From Rhodococcus ruber (GTDB lineage: Bacteria > Actinomycetota > Actinomycetes > Mycobacteriales > Mycobacteriaceae), in the NCBI RefSeq assembly GCF_027270735.1, contig NZ_JAPWIJ010000001.1, forward strand, positions 682,001-746,000: a DNA stretch of 64,000 nt, read 5' to 3'. Of the stretch, positions 8,947 to 17,632 are shown in pieces. Under the pieces are notes generated by a model that was not told where the DNA came from, ran no database searches, and saw only the letters and a list, made by a program, of their open reading frames with translations. Every line of letters begins with the position of its first letter. Within the stretch, counting starts at the first letter, position 1. The translations under genes and the position numbers were made by a program.

Positions 8947-9879
8947 TCAGTGCCACGTGTGATCCACCAGAGCGGTTCGCGGACCGAACTTCGGCTTGGT
9001 GGCCTTCCCGCTCAGGTACAGCAAGCGAATCGCGCGATGCCGATGCGGAGCCAGGGGCCGCAGGTACTCGACCATTTCGGCGTCGTCGATGGGCCTGCCC
9101 AACAGCGACCAGCCCACCACGGCAGCCAGGTGATAATCGCCGACCGACAACGCGTCGGGATCCCCCAAAGCGCGCTGCGCGGTCTCGGCCGCGGTCCAGA
9201 TGCCGACGCCCGGGATCGCCCGCAGTCTGCGCTGCGCCTCCTCCGGTGTCATCGTCGACGCCTCCTCCAGGCGTCCGGCCGCTTGCGCGGCGCGGACGAT
9301 GGTCTTCGACCGGGCCGGGTCGACGTTGGCGCGGTGGTACTCCCACGAGGGGATACGACGCCACACGTCGGGCGTGGGGAAGACGAACATCGGCTTGGGA
9401 GTCGGTCCCGGTGCGCTCTCGCCGAACTTGCTCACCAGATAACGCCACGAGCCGAACGCCGAAATGCCGTGTACGCGTTGTTCGATGATCGCCGGTATCA
9501 ACGCCTCGAGCACCAGCCCGGTACGGCCGAGACGCAGGTGTGGCAGCTGCCGGTGGGCCTCTCTCAGAATCGGGTGCTCCGGTGCGAATGTGCTGGCGTC
9601 GTCCTCGCAACCCAGTAGCGCGGGCACCGTGTCCAGCAGTTCGGGTGCGCCGGGGCCCCATGCTCGCGCCTGGACACTGGTCGGCGAAGCTTGGGTCAGA
9701 CGGTAGGTCACCGGACCCGAGTTCATCCGCGATGTGCGCCAGATTCCGCCGTCCGGCGTCGACTCGTAGGTGGGATCGCCGCGGCCCCGACGCAACGGCG
9801 ACAGAGACATTCGCGCGTCGAGCCGCGTCTCGGACGTGACGACGCGTACCGTTCCGCTCGACTCGGTGGCGTCGGACAT
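8947..9879 (-). CDS. HhH-GPD DNA glycosylase, AlkA-like
   Basis: 310 residues. The helix-hairpin-helix LRAIPGVGIWTAAETAQ is followed by the catalytic aspartate in DALSVGDYHLA, the arrangement of 3-methyladenine glycosylase II and relatives; LIPAIIEQRV is the usual preceding helix. It removes damaged bases in base excision repair. The ~100-residue N-terminal part resembles the AlkA beta domain only loosely. Start is ATG 9879 with GGAGGT upstream. Lesion specificity cannot be assigned. Confidence 0.88.
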   Translation of the reverse strand: MSDATESSGTVRVVTSETRLDARMSLSPLRRGRGDPTYESTPDGGIWRTSRMNSGPVTYRLTQASPTSVQARAWGPGAPELLDTVPALLGCEDDASTFAPEHPILREAHRQLPHLRLGRTGLVLEALIPAIIEQRVHGISAFGSWRYLVSKFGESAPGPTPKPMFVFPTPDVWRRIPSWEYHRANVDPARSKTIVRAAQAAGRLEEASTMTPEEAQRRLRAIPGVGIWTAAETAQRALGDPDALSVGDYHLAAVVGWSLLGRPIDDAEMVEYLRPLAPHRHRAIRLLYLSGKATKPKFGPRTALVDHTWH

Positions 9880-10001
9880 TGCGGTGGGTCACCTCCCGGA
9901 CTGTCAGGGCGAGCGTCGACGGTGTATCTCTGGCAGGGCCCAGTCAACACCTTCGGCGGAGTCGCCGGGAAATATCGTGCACCCGCACAAGGAGGACCGC
10001 C

Positions 10002-11195
10002 GTGACTCGATCGAGTGCAGCATCGTTCGTCGGGGTCGCATTCGCGTTCGTCGTCGCGATGATGGGTACGACGATGCCGACGCCGCTCTACGCGTTGTAC
10101 GAGGTCGAATTCGGGTTCTCCGTATTCGTCGTCACGTTGGTGTTCGCCGCGTATGCCGTGGGCGTGCTCGGGGCACTGTTGGCCTTCGGTCGCTGGTCCG
10201 ATTCACTCGGTAGGCGTCCGATGTTGCTGGCGGCCATCGCTTTCGGCCTCGTCAGTGCTGTGGTGTTCGTGACTGCGGACTCACTGACGGCCCTGGTGAT
10301 CGGGCGCGTGTTGTCCGGTATCTCGGCCGGGATCTTCGTGGGTACCGCCACGGTGACCCTGCTCGAACTGGTTCCCGATACATGGCGTGATCGGGCTCCG
10401 GCGATCGCCACTGCCGCCAATATCGGAGGTCTGGGTCTCGGACCGCTGGTGGCAGGTCTGTTGGTGGAATACCTGCCGCAGCCCTTGCGGCTGACGTTCT
10501 TCGTCGACATCGTGTTGCTTCTCGTGGCTGGAGCCGCGGTGTACTTCGCGCCCGAGACCGTCCGGGTCGCCGCTGGTGCGCGTCCGCACGTGCAGCGACT
10601 GTCGGTTCCGGTGGAGGTGCGCGGCACGTTCTTGCGCGCTGCGGTCGGTGGGTTCGCCGGGTTCGCGGTGCTGGGGTTGTTCACCGCCGTCTCACCTGGA
10701 TTCATCGCCGGTGTGCTGGGGATCGACAATCACGCCATCACAGGTGTCGTTGTGTTCGCCGTCTTCGCCGCGTCCGCGACAGCCCAGATCACGCTGCGCG
10801 CAGCCGATCCGGCATCGGCTCAGCGCTGGGGCTGCCTGGTGTTGGTATTGGGTCTGGTGCTGCTTGCCGCGTCGTTGCTTCTGACGTCTCTGATCGTGTT
10901 GGTGTGCGCGGCGCTGCTCTGCGGAATCGGGCAGGGCGTGACGTTCAGCAACGGGATGGCCGCGATCGGTGCGCAGCTTCCGCCGCACCGTCGCGCCGAA
11001 GTGACCTCCACCTTCTTCGTGGTGCTCTACGTTGCGATTTCGGTCCCGGTGATCGGCGCAGGGGCTGCGGCGACGGAGTGGGGACTGGTGACTGCGGGGG
11101 TGGTGTTCTCGGCGTTGATCGCCGCGCTCGCAGCGGTGGCGTTCGTACTGCTCAGCGTGGACGGCCGAAGGGCCGCGGGTACCAGCACGTCGTGA
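10002..11195 (+). CDS. MFS transporter
   Basis: 397 residues, about 12 membrane helices. The N-terminus reads TTMPTPLYALYEVEFGFS, a first-helix pattern common in actinobacterial MFS exporters of unknown substrate, and AFGRWSDSLGRRPML gives motif A. The GTG at 10002 has a near-perfect AAGGAGG at 9989-9995, which decides the start against in-frame upstream codons. The gene is divergent from the DNA glycosylase. Substrate unknown. Confidence 0.87.
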   Translation: MTRSSAASFVGVAFAFVVAMMGTTMPTPLYALYEVEFGFSVFVVTLVFAAYAVGVLGALLAFGRWSDSLGRRPMLLAAIAFGLVSAVVFVTADSLTALVIGRVLSGISAGIFVGTATVTLLELVPDTWRDRAPAIATAANIGGLGLGPLVAGLLVEYLPQPLRLTFFVDIVLLLVAGAAVYFAPETVRVAAGARPHVQRLSVPVEVRGTFLRAAVGGFAGFAVLGLFTAVSPGFIAGVLGIDNHAITGVVVFAVFAASATAQITLRAADPASAQRWGCLVLVLGLVLLAASLLLTSLIVLVCAALLCGIGQGVTFSNGMAAIGAQLPPHRRAEVTSTFFVVLYVAISVPVIGAGAAATEWGLVTAGVVFSALIAALAAVAFVLLSVDGRRAAGTSTS

Positions 11196-11307
11196 CCGGG
11201 TGCACCGAGACCCGTCCGCCGCACCGGGCAGTCGATCTGCAAGTACCTCGATGTTCTCGAGCGAGTCACCCGGAGTTTGTCGGTGGCCCGACGTAGGGTC
11301 TGAGACC

Positions 11308-11937
11308 GTGATCATCGTGAGTACGGACGGCTCGTGTCTGCGTAACCCCGGCGGAGCAATCGGGTGGGCGTGGGTCAATCACACGGGGCCGAGCAACTCC
11401 GGCGGTGAGCCCTCGGGCACCAATCAGGTAGCCGAGCTCCGTGCCCTGCTCGAGGCAGTTCTGGCCCACCCCGGCCCCGAGCCGCTGTTGATCGAGTCCG
11501 ATTCTCAATACGCAATCAAGTGTGCGTCCGAGTGGCTCGCCGGCTGGAAGCGCAAGGGCTGGAAGACGGCGAGCGGCACTCCGGTACGCAATCTCGAGCT
11601 CGTGCAGAACATCGAGCGGGCCATCACCGACCGTGAAGGGCCCGTCCGGTTCCGGTGGGTCCGTGGACACGTCGGCAATCACTTCAACGAAGCAGCCGAC
11701 GCCTTGGCAGGCGAAGCTGCCAGGGCCATCGCGGCAGCGGGAGCGAACGCCGGATCCAAGCCGGCCGTGACCGAGCCCGTCGAGGCCGAGCCTGCCGAGA
11801 CCACGCCCACCAAGACCACGCCCACCAAGACCACGCCCACCAAGACCACGCCCGCCAGAAACAAGCCCGCTGAGAGCCAGCGCCGCACGAGCGCAGCTCC
11901 GCGGTCGTCGGAGCCGGAGATCGCGACGCTGTTCTGA
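11308..11937 (+). CDS. rnhA: Ribonuclease HI with repetitive C-terminal tail
   Basis: 209 residues. Residues ~1-150 are a complete RNase H fold with the DEDD set: STDGSCLRNPGG, the Glu in QVAELRALLEA, the Asp in IESDSQYAIK and the last Asp in NEAADALAGEAA. It cleaves RNA in RNA:DNA hybrids during replication and repair. The C-terminal ~60 residues are low-complexity, with four TTPTK-like units encoded by a 15-bp tandem repeat (11800-11859), then a basic/Ser tail. GTG at 11308 is used because the fold begins immediately after it. Confidence 0.9.
   Translation: MIIVSTDGSCLRNPGGAIGWAWVNHTGPSNSGGEPSGTNQVAELRALLEAVLAHPGPEPLLIESDSQYAIKCASEWLAGWKRKGWKTASGTPVRNLELVQNIERAITDREGPVRFRWVRGHVGNHFNEAADALAGEAARAIAAAGANAGSKPAVTEPVEAEPAETTPTKTTPTKTTPTKTTPARNKPAESQRRTSAAPRSSEPEIATLF
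11800..11859 (+). repeat. 15-bp tandem repeat within RNase H gene
   Basis: Three exact copies of ACCACGCCCACCAAG and a fourth diverged copy encode TTPTK units. The unit is a multiple of three, so copy changes would keep the frame. Confidence 0.95.
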
Positions 11938-11953
11938 CGGGTGTGCTGGGCAG

Positions 11954-12838
11954 TCAGCCGCGAGGTTTCATACGGGCGTTCGGAAGTTCGGGCGCATGGA
12001 GCCGCGGCCCGGGATATCCCTCGACGGTGCCGAACTGGCCGTTCTCGGATTCGTAGGCTGCTCGATATTCGACGACGTCTTCGTGACTGCGGCCGACGAA
12101 GTTCCACCACATCACGATCTGCTCGCCGAACGGCGGACCGCCCAAGAGTAGAAACCGAACCGGATCCTGCGTCGAATTGTGCAGGTGCAGCTCGTGTTCA
12201 CCGGGTTCGGCATAACCCAATTCGGCAGCGCCCAGCTCGGCGTCGGCCAGGGTCACCGATCCTCGGTCGACGATGATCCCGTGCTCGAACGTCGGGTCGA
12301 CCTCGAGAGTGACCCGCGCGCCGGCGTCGAGCACCATCTCCGCCCCGAGCAGTGGGGTGTACGTCGACACCGGCGAGGTCTCGCCGAGCACGGTGCCGAG
12401 GAACACCCGGGCGGTGAGTCCCGGCGCAGACACCGGCGCTGGCACATAGTGCTCGAATGTCGGTGCAACGAAACGGGATACGGCCGGAAGCGCGACCCAC
12501 AACTGCATGCCGTGCAGGATGTCGGTCTGTGGGGTGGAGACCTCGGAGTGACTGATGCCATGCCCGGCCGTCATCAAGTTCAGCTCGCCCGGTCGCACCA
12601 TGGCGTGCGAACCCACACTGTCGCGGTGCTCGATCTCGCCCGAGAACAGCCAACTGACCGTCTGCAATCCGGTGTGCGGGTGCGGTGCGACATCCATGCG
12701 CGAGCGTTCCGGGCCGTAATGATCTGCGAAACACCATGCGCCGATGAGGGATCGGTCTTTGTGGGGCAGGGTGCGTCGAACTTTCATGGCGCGGGGGCCA
12801 CCGAGTGGAACTTCACGAGGGGTGAGGACCTGGATCAT
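11954..12838 (-). CDS. Pirin family protein
   Basis: 294 residues, bicupin. The metal-site histidines are visible in APHPHTGLQTVSWLFSGE and in GHGISHSE, which supplies the His/Glu pair of the N-terminal cupin. Bacterial pirins bind Fe and some show quercetinase activity; the role here is unknown. The start ATG at 12838 overlaps the MarR stop (ATGA), so translation is likely coupled. Last gene of the oxidoreductase-MarR-pirin operon. Confidence 0.92.
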   Translation of the reverse strand: MIQVLTPREVPLGGPRAMKVRRTLPHKDRSLIGAWCFADHYGPERSRMDVAPHPHTGLQTVSWLFSGEIEHRDSVGSHAMVRPGELNLMTAGHGISHSEVSTPQTDILHGMQLWVALPAVSRFVAPTFEHYVPAPVSAPGLTARVFLGTVLGETSPVSTYTPLLGAEMVLDAGARVTLEVDPTFEHGIIVDRGSVTLADAELGAAELGYAEPGEHELHLHNSTQDPVRFLLLGGPPFGEQIVMWWNFVGRSHEDVVEYRAAYESENGQFGTVEGYPGPRLHAPELPNARMKPRG

Positions 12839-13293
12839 GTGTGCTCCCGGATGTCGGTCTGGGCGAGCCTGAGCTTGGTGCACAGACTTTCGAGTGTCTT
12901 CAGCTCGTCGGCATTCAGAGCGTCGCCGACGTAGCGCCTGATGCGGGCGGCGTGTTTGCGTCCGATCATCCTCTGCACATCGGCTCCCGTATCGGTCAGG
13001 CAGACGATCGTCCCGCGCTTGTCCGACGGATCAGGCTCTCGGGCAACGTAACCCAATGCCGCAAGGCGATCGCACATCCGAGAGAGCGACGGTTGGCTGA
13101 GCAGGATCTCGTCGTTGAGTTCGTGCAATCGGAGTCTGTGGTTCGGACTGGTACTCAGGGTGAACAACACGTCGTACTCGCGCATGCCGATCGGATCCCA
13201 GATGTCGTCGGCGGTGAACCGGCGCATCAGGGCGACCTGGGAGCGAAACAATGCCTCCCAGGCCCCGATCGACAACTCCGTGTCAGACGGCAA
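12835..13293 (-). CDS. MarR family transcriptional regulator
   Basis: About 152 residues. The winged helix is seen in LRLHELNDEILLSQPSLSRM (recognition region) followed by the wing DPSDKRGTIVCLTD, diagnostic of MarR proteins. The frame stays open upstream to 13350, but the TTG at 13293 is preferred: it has AAAGAGG upstream and gives a normal MarR length with only 11 bp of overlap with the preceding gene. It probably autoregulates its operon; a candidate operator lies upstream at 14396. Confidence 0.85.
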   Translation of the reverse strand: MPSDTELSIGAWEALFRSQVALMRRFTADDIWDPIGMREYDVLFTLSTSPNHRLRLHELNDEILLSQPSLSRMCDRLAALGYVAREPDPSDKRGTIVCLTDTGADVQRMIGRKHAARIRRYVGDALNADELKTLESLCTKLRLAQTDIREHT

Positions 13294-14374
13294 CAGCTGC
13301 CTCTTTCTCCGCCAGCATCGATGCGTGAGTCGGAGGATTCTCCGGAACACCTGCCGGGCGTCGGGAAGCGAATTCTCTGCGCAGTACCGGCACCACGTCC
13401 TCGCCCAGGATGTCGAGCTGTTCGAGCACGGTCTTCAACGGCAGACCCGCGTGGTCCATCAGGAACAGTTGACGCTGGTAGTCGCCGAAGTAGTCCGCGA
13501 ATGCAAGCGTCTTCTCGATCACTTGCTGCGGAGATCCGACAGTCAGCGGGGTCTGTTCGGTGAAGTCCTCCATCGTGGGACCGTGGCCGTAGACGGGTGC
13601 ATTGTCGAAGTACGGCCGGAACTCGTTCACCGCGTCCTGGCTGTTCTTGCGCATGAACACCTGACCACCCAAGCCGACGATGGCTTGGTCGGCACGGCCG
13701 TGACCGTAGTGCTCGTACCGTTCGCGATACAGGTCGATCAGCGCGATGTAGTGCTCCTTCGGCCAGAAGATGTTGTTCGCGAAGAAACCGTCACCGTGAT
13801 ACGCGGCGATCTCTGCGATCTCCGGGCTGCGGATCGACCCGTGCCAGACGAACGGCGCAATGTTGTCGAGTGGGCGCGGCGTCGAGGTGAACCCGTCGAG
13901 CGGGGTGCGGAAGTTGCCCTTCCAGCTCACGACGTCCTCGGTCCACAGCCGTCGGAGCAGTTGGTAGTTCTCCAGCGCCAGCGGAATCCCCTGACGGATG
14001 TCCTGGCCGAACCACGGGTAGACCGGACCGGTGTTGCCGCGGCCCATGATGAGGTCGACGCGCCCCTCGGACAGATGCTGGAGCATCGCGTAGTCCTCGG
14101 CGATCTTCACCGGGTCGTTGGTGGTGATCAGCGTGGTCGACGTGGACAGAATCAGCTTGTCGGTCCGGGCCGCGATGTAGCCGAGCATCGTTGTGGGCGA
14201 GGACGGCACGAACGGCGGGTTGTGGTGCTCGCCGGTAGCGAAAACCTCGAGGCCTACTTCTTCGGCATGCTCGGCGATGGTGACCATCGCGCGGATGCGC
14301 TCGTGTTCGGTGGGCGTCGCACCTGTCGTGGGGTCGGTGGTGACGTCTCCGACGGAGAAAATTCCGAACTGCAT
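13283..14374 (-). CDS. LLM class (luciferase-like) flavin-dependent oxidoreductase
   Basis: 363 residues, TIM barrel of the bacterial luciferase superfamily, using FMNH2 or F420. Typical segments are MQFGIFSVGD at the start, EVFATGEHHNPPFV, the STTLITTNDPVKIAEDYA block and RVDLIMGRGNTGPVYPWFG. First gene of an operon with MarR and pirin, a grouping that suggests oxidation or detoxification of small organic compounds controlled by the MarR protein. Substrate unknown. Confidence 0.9.
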   Translation of the reverse strand: MQFGIFSVGDVTTDPTTGATPTEHERIRAMVTIAEHAEEVGLEVFATGEHHNPPFVPSSPTTMLGYIAARTDKLILSTSTTLITTNDPVKIAEDYAMLQHLSEGRVDLIMGRGNTGPVYPWFGQDIRQGIPLALENYQLLRRLWTEDVVSWKGNFRTPLDGFTSTPRPLDNIAPFVWHGSIRSPEIAEIAAYHGDGFFANNIFWPKEHYIALIDLYRERYEHYGHGRADQAIVGLGGQVFMRKNSQDAVNEFRPYFDNAPVYGHGPTMEDFTEQTPLTVGSPQQVIEKTLAFADYFGDYQRQLFLMDHAGLPLKTVLEQLDILGEDVVPVLRREFASRRPAGVPENPPTHASMLAEKEAAVAV

Positions 14375-14395
14375 GGTGCGCTCCTACCCGAACAA

Positions 14396-14417
14396 AGTTC
14401 ATGCGTTTGCATCGACT
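14396..14417. promoter_or_regulatory. Imperfect palindrome, candidate MarR operator
   Basis: AGTTCATGC-GTTT-GCATCGACT has 7 of 9 paired positions and lies 22 bp before the first gene of the oxidoreductase-MarR-pirin operon. Position and size suit MarR autoregulation; inference only. Confidence 0.4.
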
Positions 14418-14459
14418 GCGTCGTACAACCTGCGCTTGGTCCGGGCTATTCCGTGTCGC

Positions 14460-14834
14460 CTACCGAACGAGCGACGCGGTTCCGCTGAGCGAACGCACGT
14501 CGTACGATTCGGCCGCGCCGTGCTGCTCGGAGGACCCGCCGTGCACGGTGTAGAGCACTGCGTAGGAGGTGAACGTGACGTCTTGGCCGTCGTCCGTATC
14601 GATGTTGACGCGGGGCAGAACGATCAGCAGGTGGGTCCGGTTGCCGTCCGAGAGAGTCTGCACGAGGGTGCGCACCTCGAATCCGAGGTCGGAGCGGGTG
14701 ACGTCGGTGGATTCCAGCGTCTCACCGCTGAGTACGAGCTGCGCCGCCCAGACCCCGGCGGATCGATGGGCGTCGACGGTTCCGGTGATGTCGTCGCCAC
14801 TGAAGTCGTAGTGGTTCGCTGCTGAGAAAGGCAT
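14460..14834 (-). CDS. Hypothetical protein
   Basis: 124 residues from ATG 14834 (a GTG two codons upstream is also possible). Not recognised. No signal peptide or membrane helix. Alternating hydrophobic and polar residues (TRSDLGFEVRTLVQTL, LLIVLPRVNID, DVTFTSYAVLYTVHGG) suggest a small beta-sandwich or barrel. Divergent from the GNAT gene; the intervening region holds a GAGACACCC/GGGTGTCTC inverted repeat (14927-14978). Confidence 0.6.
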   Translation of the reverse strand: MPFSAANHYDFSGDDITGTVDAHRSAGVWAAQLVLSGETLESTDVTRSDLGFEVRTLVQTLSDGNRTHLLIVLPRVNIDTDDGQDVTFTSYAVLYTVHGGSSEQHGAAESYDVRSLSGTASLVR

Positions 14835-14926
14835 GGTCACAGGCTATGCCCGGGCGGCTGAAAAAACTTCGAAAGAATTTCCCATCCGATACCCATCCAC
14901 CCGGTGACGGGCCTCGAATGGTCAAT

Positions 14927-14978
14927 GAGACACCCGCTGCTGCTGTCGCCCCCGACCGCCGTCAGTAGTGGGTGTCTC
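14927..14978. repeat. Inverted repeat in divergent promoter region
   Basis: GAGACACCC (14927-14935) and GGGTGTCTC (14970-14978) are perfect 9-bp complements, extendable to 12 bp with one mismatch, around a 34-nt loop between two divergent genes. Possible regulatory structure; no function can be assigned. Confidence 0.4.
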
Positions 14979-15029
14979 CCTTAATTTGTGGGTCCGGGTC
15001 GGCCTGATTCTTTCCCTAGCATCGACGTC

Positions 15030-15530
15030 ATGGCGTTTCGCATCGTTCCTGTCACGGCCGAATGCTGGCCGCAGTTCCGCGCGCTTCGGCTCGAGATGTT
15101 GGCAGATTCGCCGAAGGCGTTCGTCGAGACTCTCGATGCTGCGTCGCGACAATCGGATGACGACTGGGTGCGGCGAGCCGCCGAAACCAATTCTGCGTTC
15201 TCGTGTGGTTTCGCCGCGGTGGACGACGCGGATCGGTGGGTAGGAATCATGCGGGCGCGGGTCGAAGACGGTAGGACATTTCTGCTGGGCGTCTACGTGA
15301 CGCCCCTCCTGCGCGGCGAAGGCTTGGCCGATGCCTTGCTGCTCGAAATCGAGCGGTGGGCCGGCGAACGCGGGCATGACCAGCTGACGCTCGAGGTGCA
15401 CGAGCACAACGAACGCGCCCAGGCTTTCTATCGGCGCAGGGGATTCAGCGCGACCGGTGAGAAAGTTCCCTACCCCTTGGCTCCCCACGAGTACGAAGTT
15501 GTGATGATCAAACCACTCGGGGCGGAGTAG
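15030..15530 (+). CDS. GNAT family N-acetyltransferase
   Basis: 166 residues. The GNAT fold is shown by LLGVYVTPLLRGEGLADALL (acetyl-CoA pyrophosphate loop, R-x-x-G-x-G/A type) and NERAQAFYRRRGFSATGE. It transfers acetyl from acetyl-CoA to an amine; substrate unknown. ATG 15030 begins MAFRIVPVT, the usual first strand of the fold; ribosome site weak. Confidence 0.88.
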   Translation: MAFRIVPVTAECWPQFRALRLEMLADSPKAFVETLDAASRQSDDDWVRRAAETNSAFSCGFAAVDDADRWVGIMRARVEDGRTFLLGVYVTPLLRGEGLADALLLEIERWAGERGHDQLTLEVHEHNERAQAFYRRRGFSATGEKVPYPLAPHEYEVVMIKPLGAE

Positions 15531-15749
15531 GTATCTCGCGCTCTATCGGAGGAGCGCGATTCGCTGCTCGTCGAACCTCGTCATGGTCGTCGGCACATCC
15601 CTGGTTTTGTTGTGCTGAAGTAGTTCTTCAGTCCGATCGCGAGGATTCGGCAACTACACCGAACGCGATAGTCGCGCGCCTTCGATGACCGTACCGAGCG
15701 TGGAACGCCGTTCGCTGAGTTTCACGCCGACGGCGCTTAAGCTGCCCGT
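15531..15749. other. Intergenic region without recognisable gene
   Basis: 219 bp. The only structure seen is a short CTGAAG-TAGTT-CTTCAG hairpin near 15618-15634. It lies 88 bp past the GNAT stop and could be a weak terminator. No RNA gene seen. Confidence 0.5.
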
Positions 15750-16130
15750 GTGTCCAAGAAAGACAACACGTCGGCGATCGAAGTGCAGACACTGCTTCGG
15801 CAGGATCGCAGAGATCTCGCCGCCCGGTTGCTCGTCTCCGCCTTCGTGCCGGTGATCGACGACCCTTACCCGTTGATGACGGGCGCGCGGCTGGGTGAAT
15901 CGCTCGCCCGTGACGCCGGAATCCGAGTCAGTACTTGGTCCTGGAGCATCCGCCGCAATCCCGACGCCACCCTCGCGCAGCTGATTCTCGAACTGGTTCT
16001 GCTGTGGGAAGGAGCCGGACTGGCATGCCGCGGGCTCGCGCTCGACGCCAACGAGGTTGTCCTTCTGACACGGGGCGAAGAGCTGCTACGCGCCGGCGGC
16101 GTCGACGCTGTTCGCCGCGCGCTCCGGTGA
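15750..16130 (+). CDS. Hypothetical protein
   Basis: 126 residues from GTG 15750. Not recognised. Soluble and helix-rich, with a Leu/Glu-rich helix (TLAQLILELVLLWEGAG) and a C-terminal EELLRAGGVDAVRRALR helix. Codon use looks native. The 3' end overlaps the opposing zapE gene by 45 bp. Confidence 0.6.
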   Translation: MSKKDNTSAIEVQTLLRQDRRDLAARLLVSAFVPVIDDPYPLMTGARLGESLARDAGIRVSTWSWSIRRNPDATLAQLILELVLLWEGAGLACRGLALDANEVVLLTRGEELLRAGGVDAVRRALR

Positions 16131-17000
16131 AGAAGACCGCAATTCGCTGAGTCGACTGATCAATCGATCGGTGTCGAGACCGGCACGCCCGACGGCGAAT
16201 TCATGCAGCGGGACGAGAGCGTGGAAGTCCGTACGTACGTCCCGGTCGTACAGGACATCCACGAGATTTGCGAAGCGCTGAGCGGCGAATTCGTTCACAC
16301 TGGCAAGAGCCGGAATGTCTGTGATCGTCAGAGTCGTTGCTGTTTCGGTCAATTGGAGGTAGTCGCCCGTCGAGCGAGCGGCGCAGCACAGCTCGGAAAA
16401 CGTACGACCGTCCAAGACCGGCTCCAGACTCCACATCCCCGATGCGAATCGCGACCGACTCGTCCCGGCGGAACGGTAATCGACGGGACCGTCGACGCAG
16501 ACCACGTCGAGATCTTTCTTCAGCTTCTCGATCGTCGGAACGAACGTCGGGTGGAACAGCGGATTCGGAAGCAGATCGTCGGGCGCGTAGTTCGACGTGA
16601 CAACCAGGACGACGCGGCGAGCGAAGAGGGCGTCCAGCATGCGCGTGATGAGGCGGGCATCGCCGATGTCGTGGACGTGGAATTCGTCGAAACACAGCAG
16701 TGATGCCGGAGCAGAGCCGGTGGACAGAATGTCGTCGATGGCCGCGTCGATCGAGAACCCGTGACGAAAATACGCTGCGTGCAGGTCGCGGAAGAAGCTG
16801 TGGAAGTGGACGCGCTTCTTGGCCGTGACGTCGACATTGTCGAAATAGGTATCGAGCAGCCAGGTCTTACCGCGTCCTACCGGCCCCCACAGGTAAATGC
16901 CTTTCTTGCCCGGCGTGGTCAGCGCGTCAGCCGCTGCGGCCTGGGCATCGTCCAGGATGAAGTCGGTGTCGAAGGTGTATCGCGGTGGAGTCGGCCTCAT
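16086..17000 (-). CDS. zapE: AFG1/ZapE family ATPase
   Basis: 304 residues. Walker A is LWGPVGRGKTWLLD and Walker B is LLCFDEFHVHDIGDA, exactly the AFG1-like pattern; RVHFHSFFRDLH and TSNYAPDDLLPNPLFHPTF are further family markers. In E. coli ZapE binds FtsZ during division; mitochondrial AFG1 helps protein quality control. The start is ATG 17000 (MRPTPPRYTFD). Divergent from a TetR gene across a perfect 16-bp palindrome. Confidence 0.9.
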   Translation of the reverse strand: MRPTPPRYTFDTDFILDDAQAAAADALTTPGKKGIYLWGPVGRGKTWLLDTYFDNVDVTAKKRVHFHSFFRDLHAAYFRHGFSIDAAIDDILSTGSAPASLLCFDEFHVHDIGDARLITRMLDALFARRVVLVVTSNYAPDDLLPNPLFHPTFVPTIEKLKKDLDVVCVDGPVDYRSAGTSRSRFASGMWSLEPVLDGRTFSELCCAARSTGDYLQLTETATTLTITDIPALASVNEFAAQRFANLVDVLYDRDVRTDFHALVPLHEFAVGRAGLDTDRLISRLSELRSSSPERAANSVDAAGA

Positions 17001-17023
17001 GAACCGAACCGTACGCCGTCGGG

Positions 17024-17039
17024 CTCTACATTTGTAGAG
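17024..17039. promoter_or_regulatory. 16-bp perfect palindrome, probable TetR operator
   Basis: CTCTACA-TT-TGTAGAG lies between zapE (start 17000) and the tetR-like gene (start 17061), followed by a partial TGTGTAG half-site. The likely binding site for the adjacent TetR-family protein, which would control itself and perhaps zapE. Confidence 0.7.
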
Positions 17040-17060
17040 GGAGTGTGTAGGCTCACGATC

Positions 17061-17621
17061 ATGGATCGTCGAACTACTATCGCCGACGCCGCGCTCGGCA
17101 TCGTTGCCCGCGATGGTCTGCGCGCGCTGACCCACCGCGCGATCGACTCGACGCTCGAATACCCGGCCGGGTCAACGTCGTACTACTTCCGAACCAAGTC
17201 CGATCTGCTGGCTGCGGTGGCCGCCAGGCTGGTAGAGCTGTCACACGCGTCGTTCGTGGACATCGCCGACAACAACACCGATGTCGCCACGGTGGTGGGG
17301 CAGTACCTCCACGGTGCGCTCACTCATCGCATGACCGAGCTGCGGGCTCGTTATGCGCTGATGCTCGATCCTGCTGTTGCGCAGGATGTTCGCGACGTTC
17401 TGGCGCGCGCGTTCTTTTCGCTCGAACTGGCCAGGGAACTGTTCGACGAACCCGCCCACGGAGACGGCTTGGTCTCGCTCTGCGAGGGCTTGGTTGCCGA
17501 TGTGGTGTTCGGGCGTCGCGCATCGAAAGACATTGCAGCGCTGAAGTTGCCGATCGCGGTCTACCTCGCGGGTGCCGGGCGTTCACTGCGCGGGAACTCG
17601 ATGGACACCGACCTCCCGTAG
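17061..17621 (+). CDS. TetR family transcriptional regulator
   Basis: 186 residues. The N-terminal HTH is RTTIADAALGIVARDGLRALTH (split here over helix 1-2) ending in STSYYFRTKSDLLAA, the usual third-helix pattern. The ligand domain is typical in length. ATG 17061 places the HTH at the very N-terminus. The regulator sits beside its presumed palindrome and 11 bp before a lipoprotein phosphodiesterase gene, a second possible target. Confidence 0.9.
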   Translation: MDRRTTIADAALGIVARDGLRALTHRAIDSTLEYPAGSTSYYFRTKSDLLAAVAARLVELSHASFVDIADNNTDVATVVGQYLHGALTHRMTELRARYALMLDPAVAQDVRDVLARAFFSLELARELFDEPAHGDGLVSLCEGLVADVVFGRRASKDIAALKLPIAVYLAGAGRSLRGNSMDTDLP

Positions 17622-17632
17622 TCTCGCCGACC

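Noticed and set aside
11138-11307. N-terminal extension of RNase H to 11200
   Set aside because: Residues before the GTG at 11308 are unlike the family and the fold starts immediately after that codon.
15618-15634. CTGAAG/CTTCAG hairpin as a small RNA
   Set aside because: Only six base pairs, no promoter or other structure around it.
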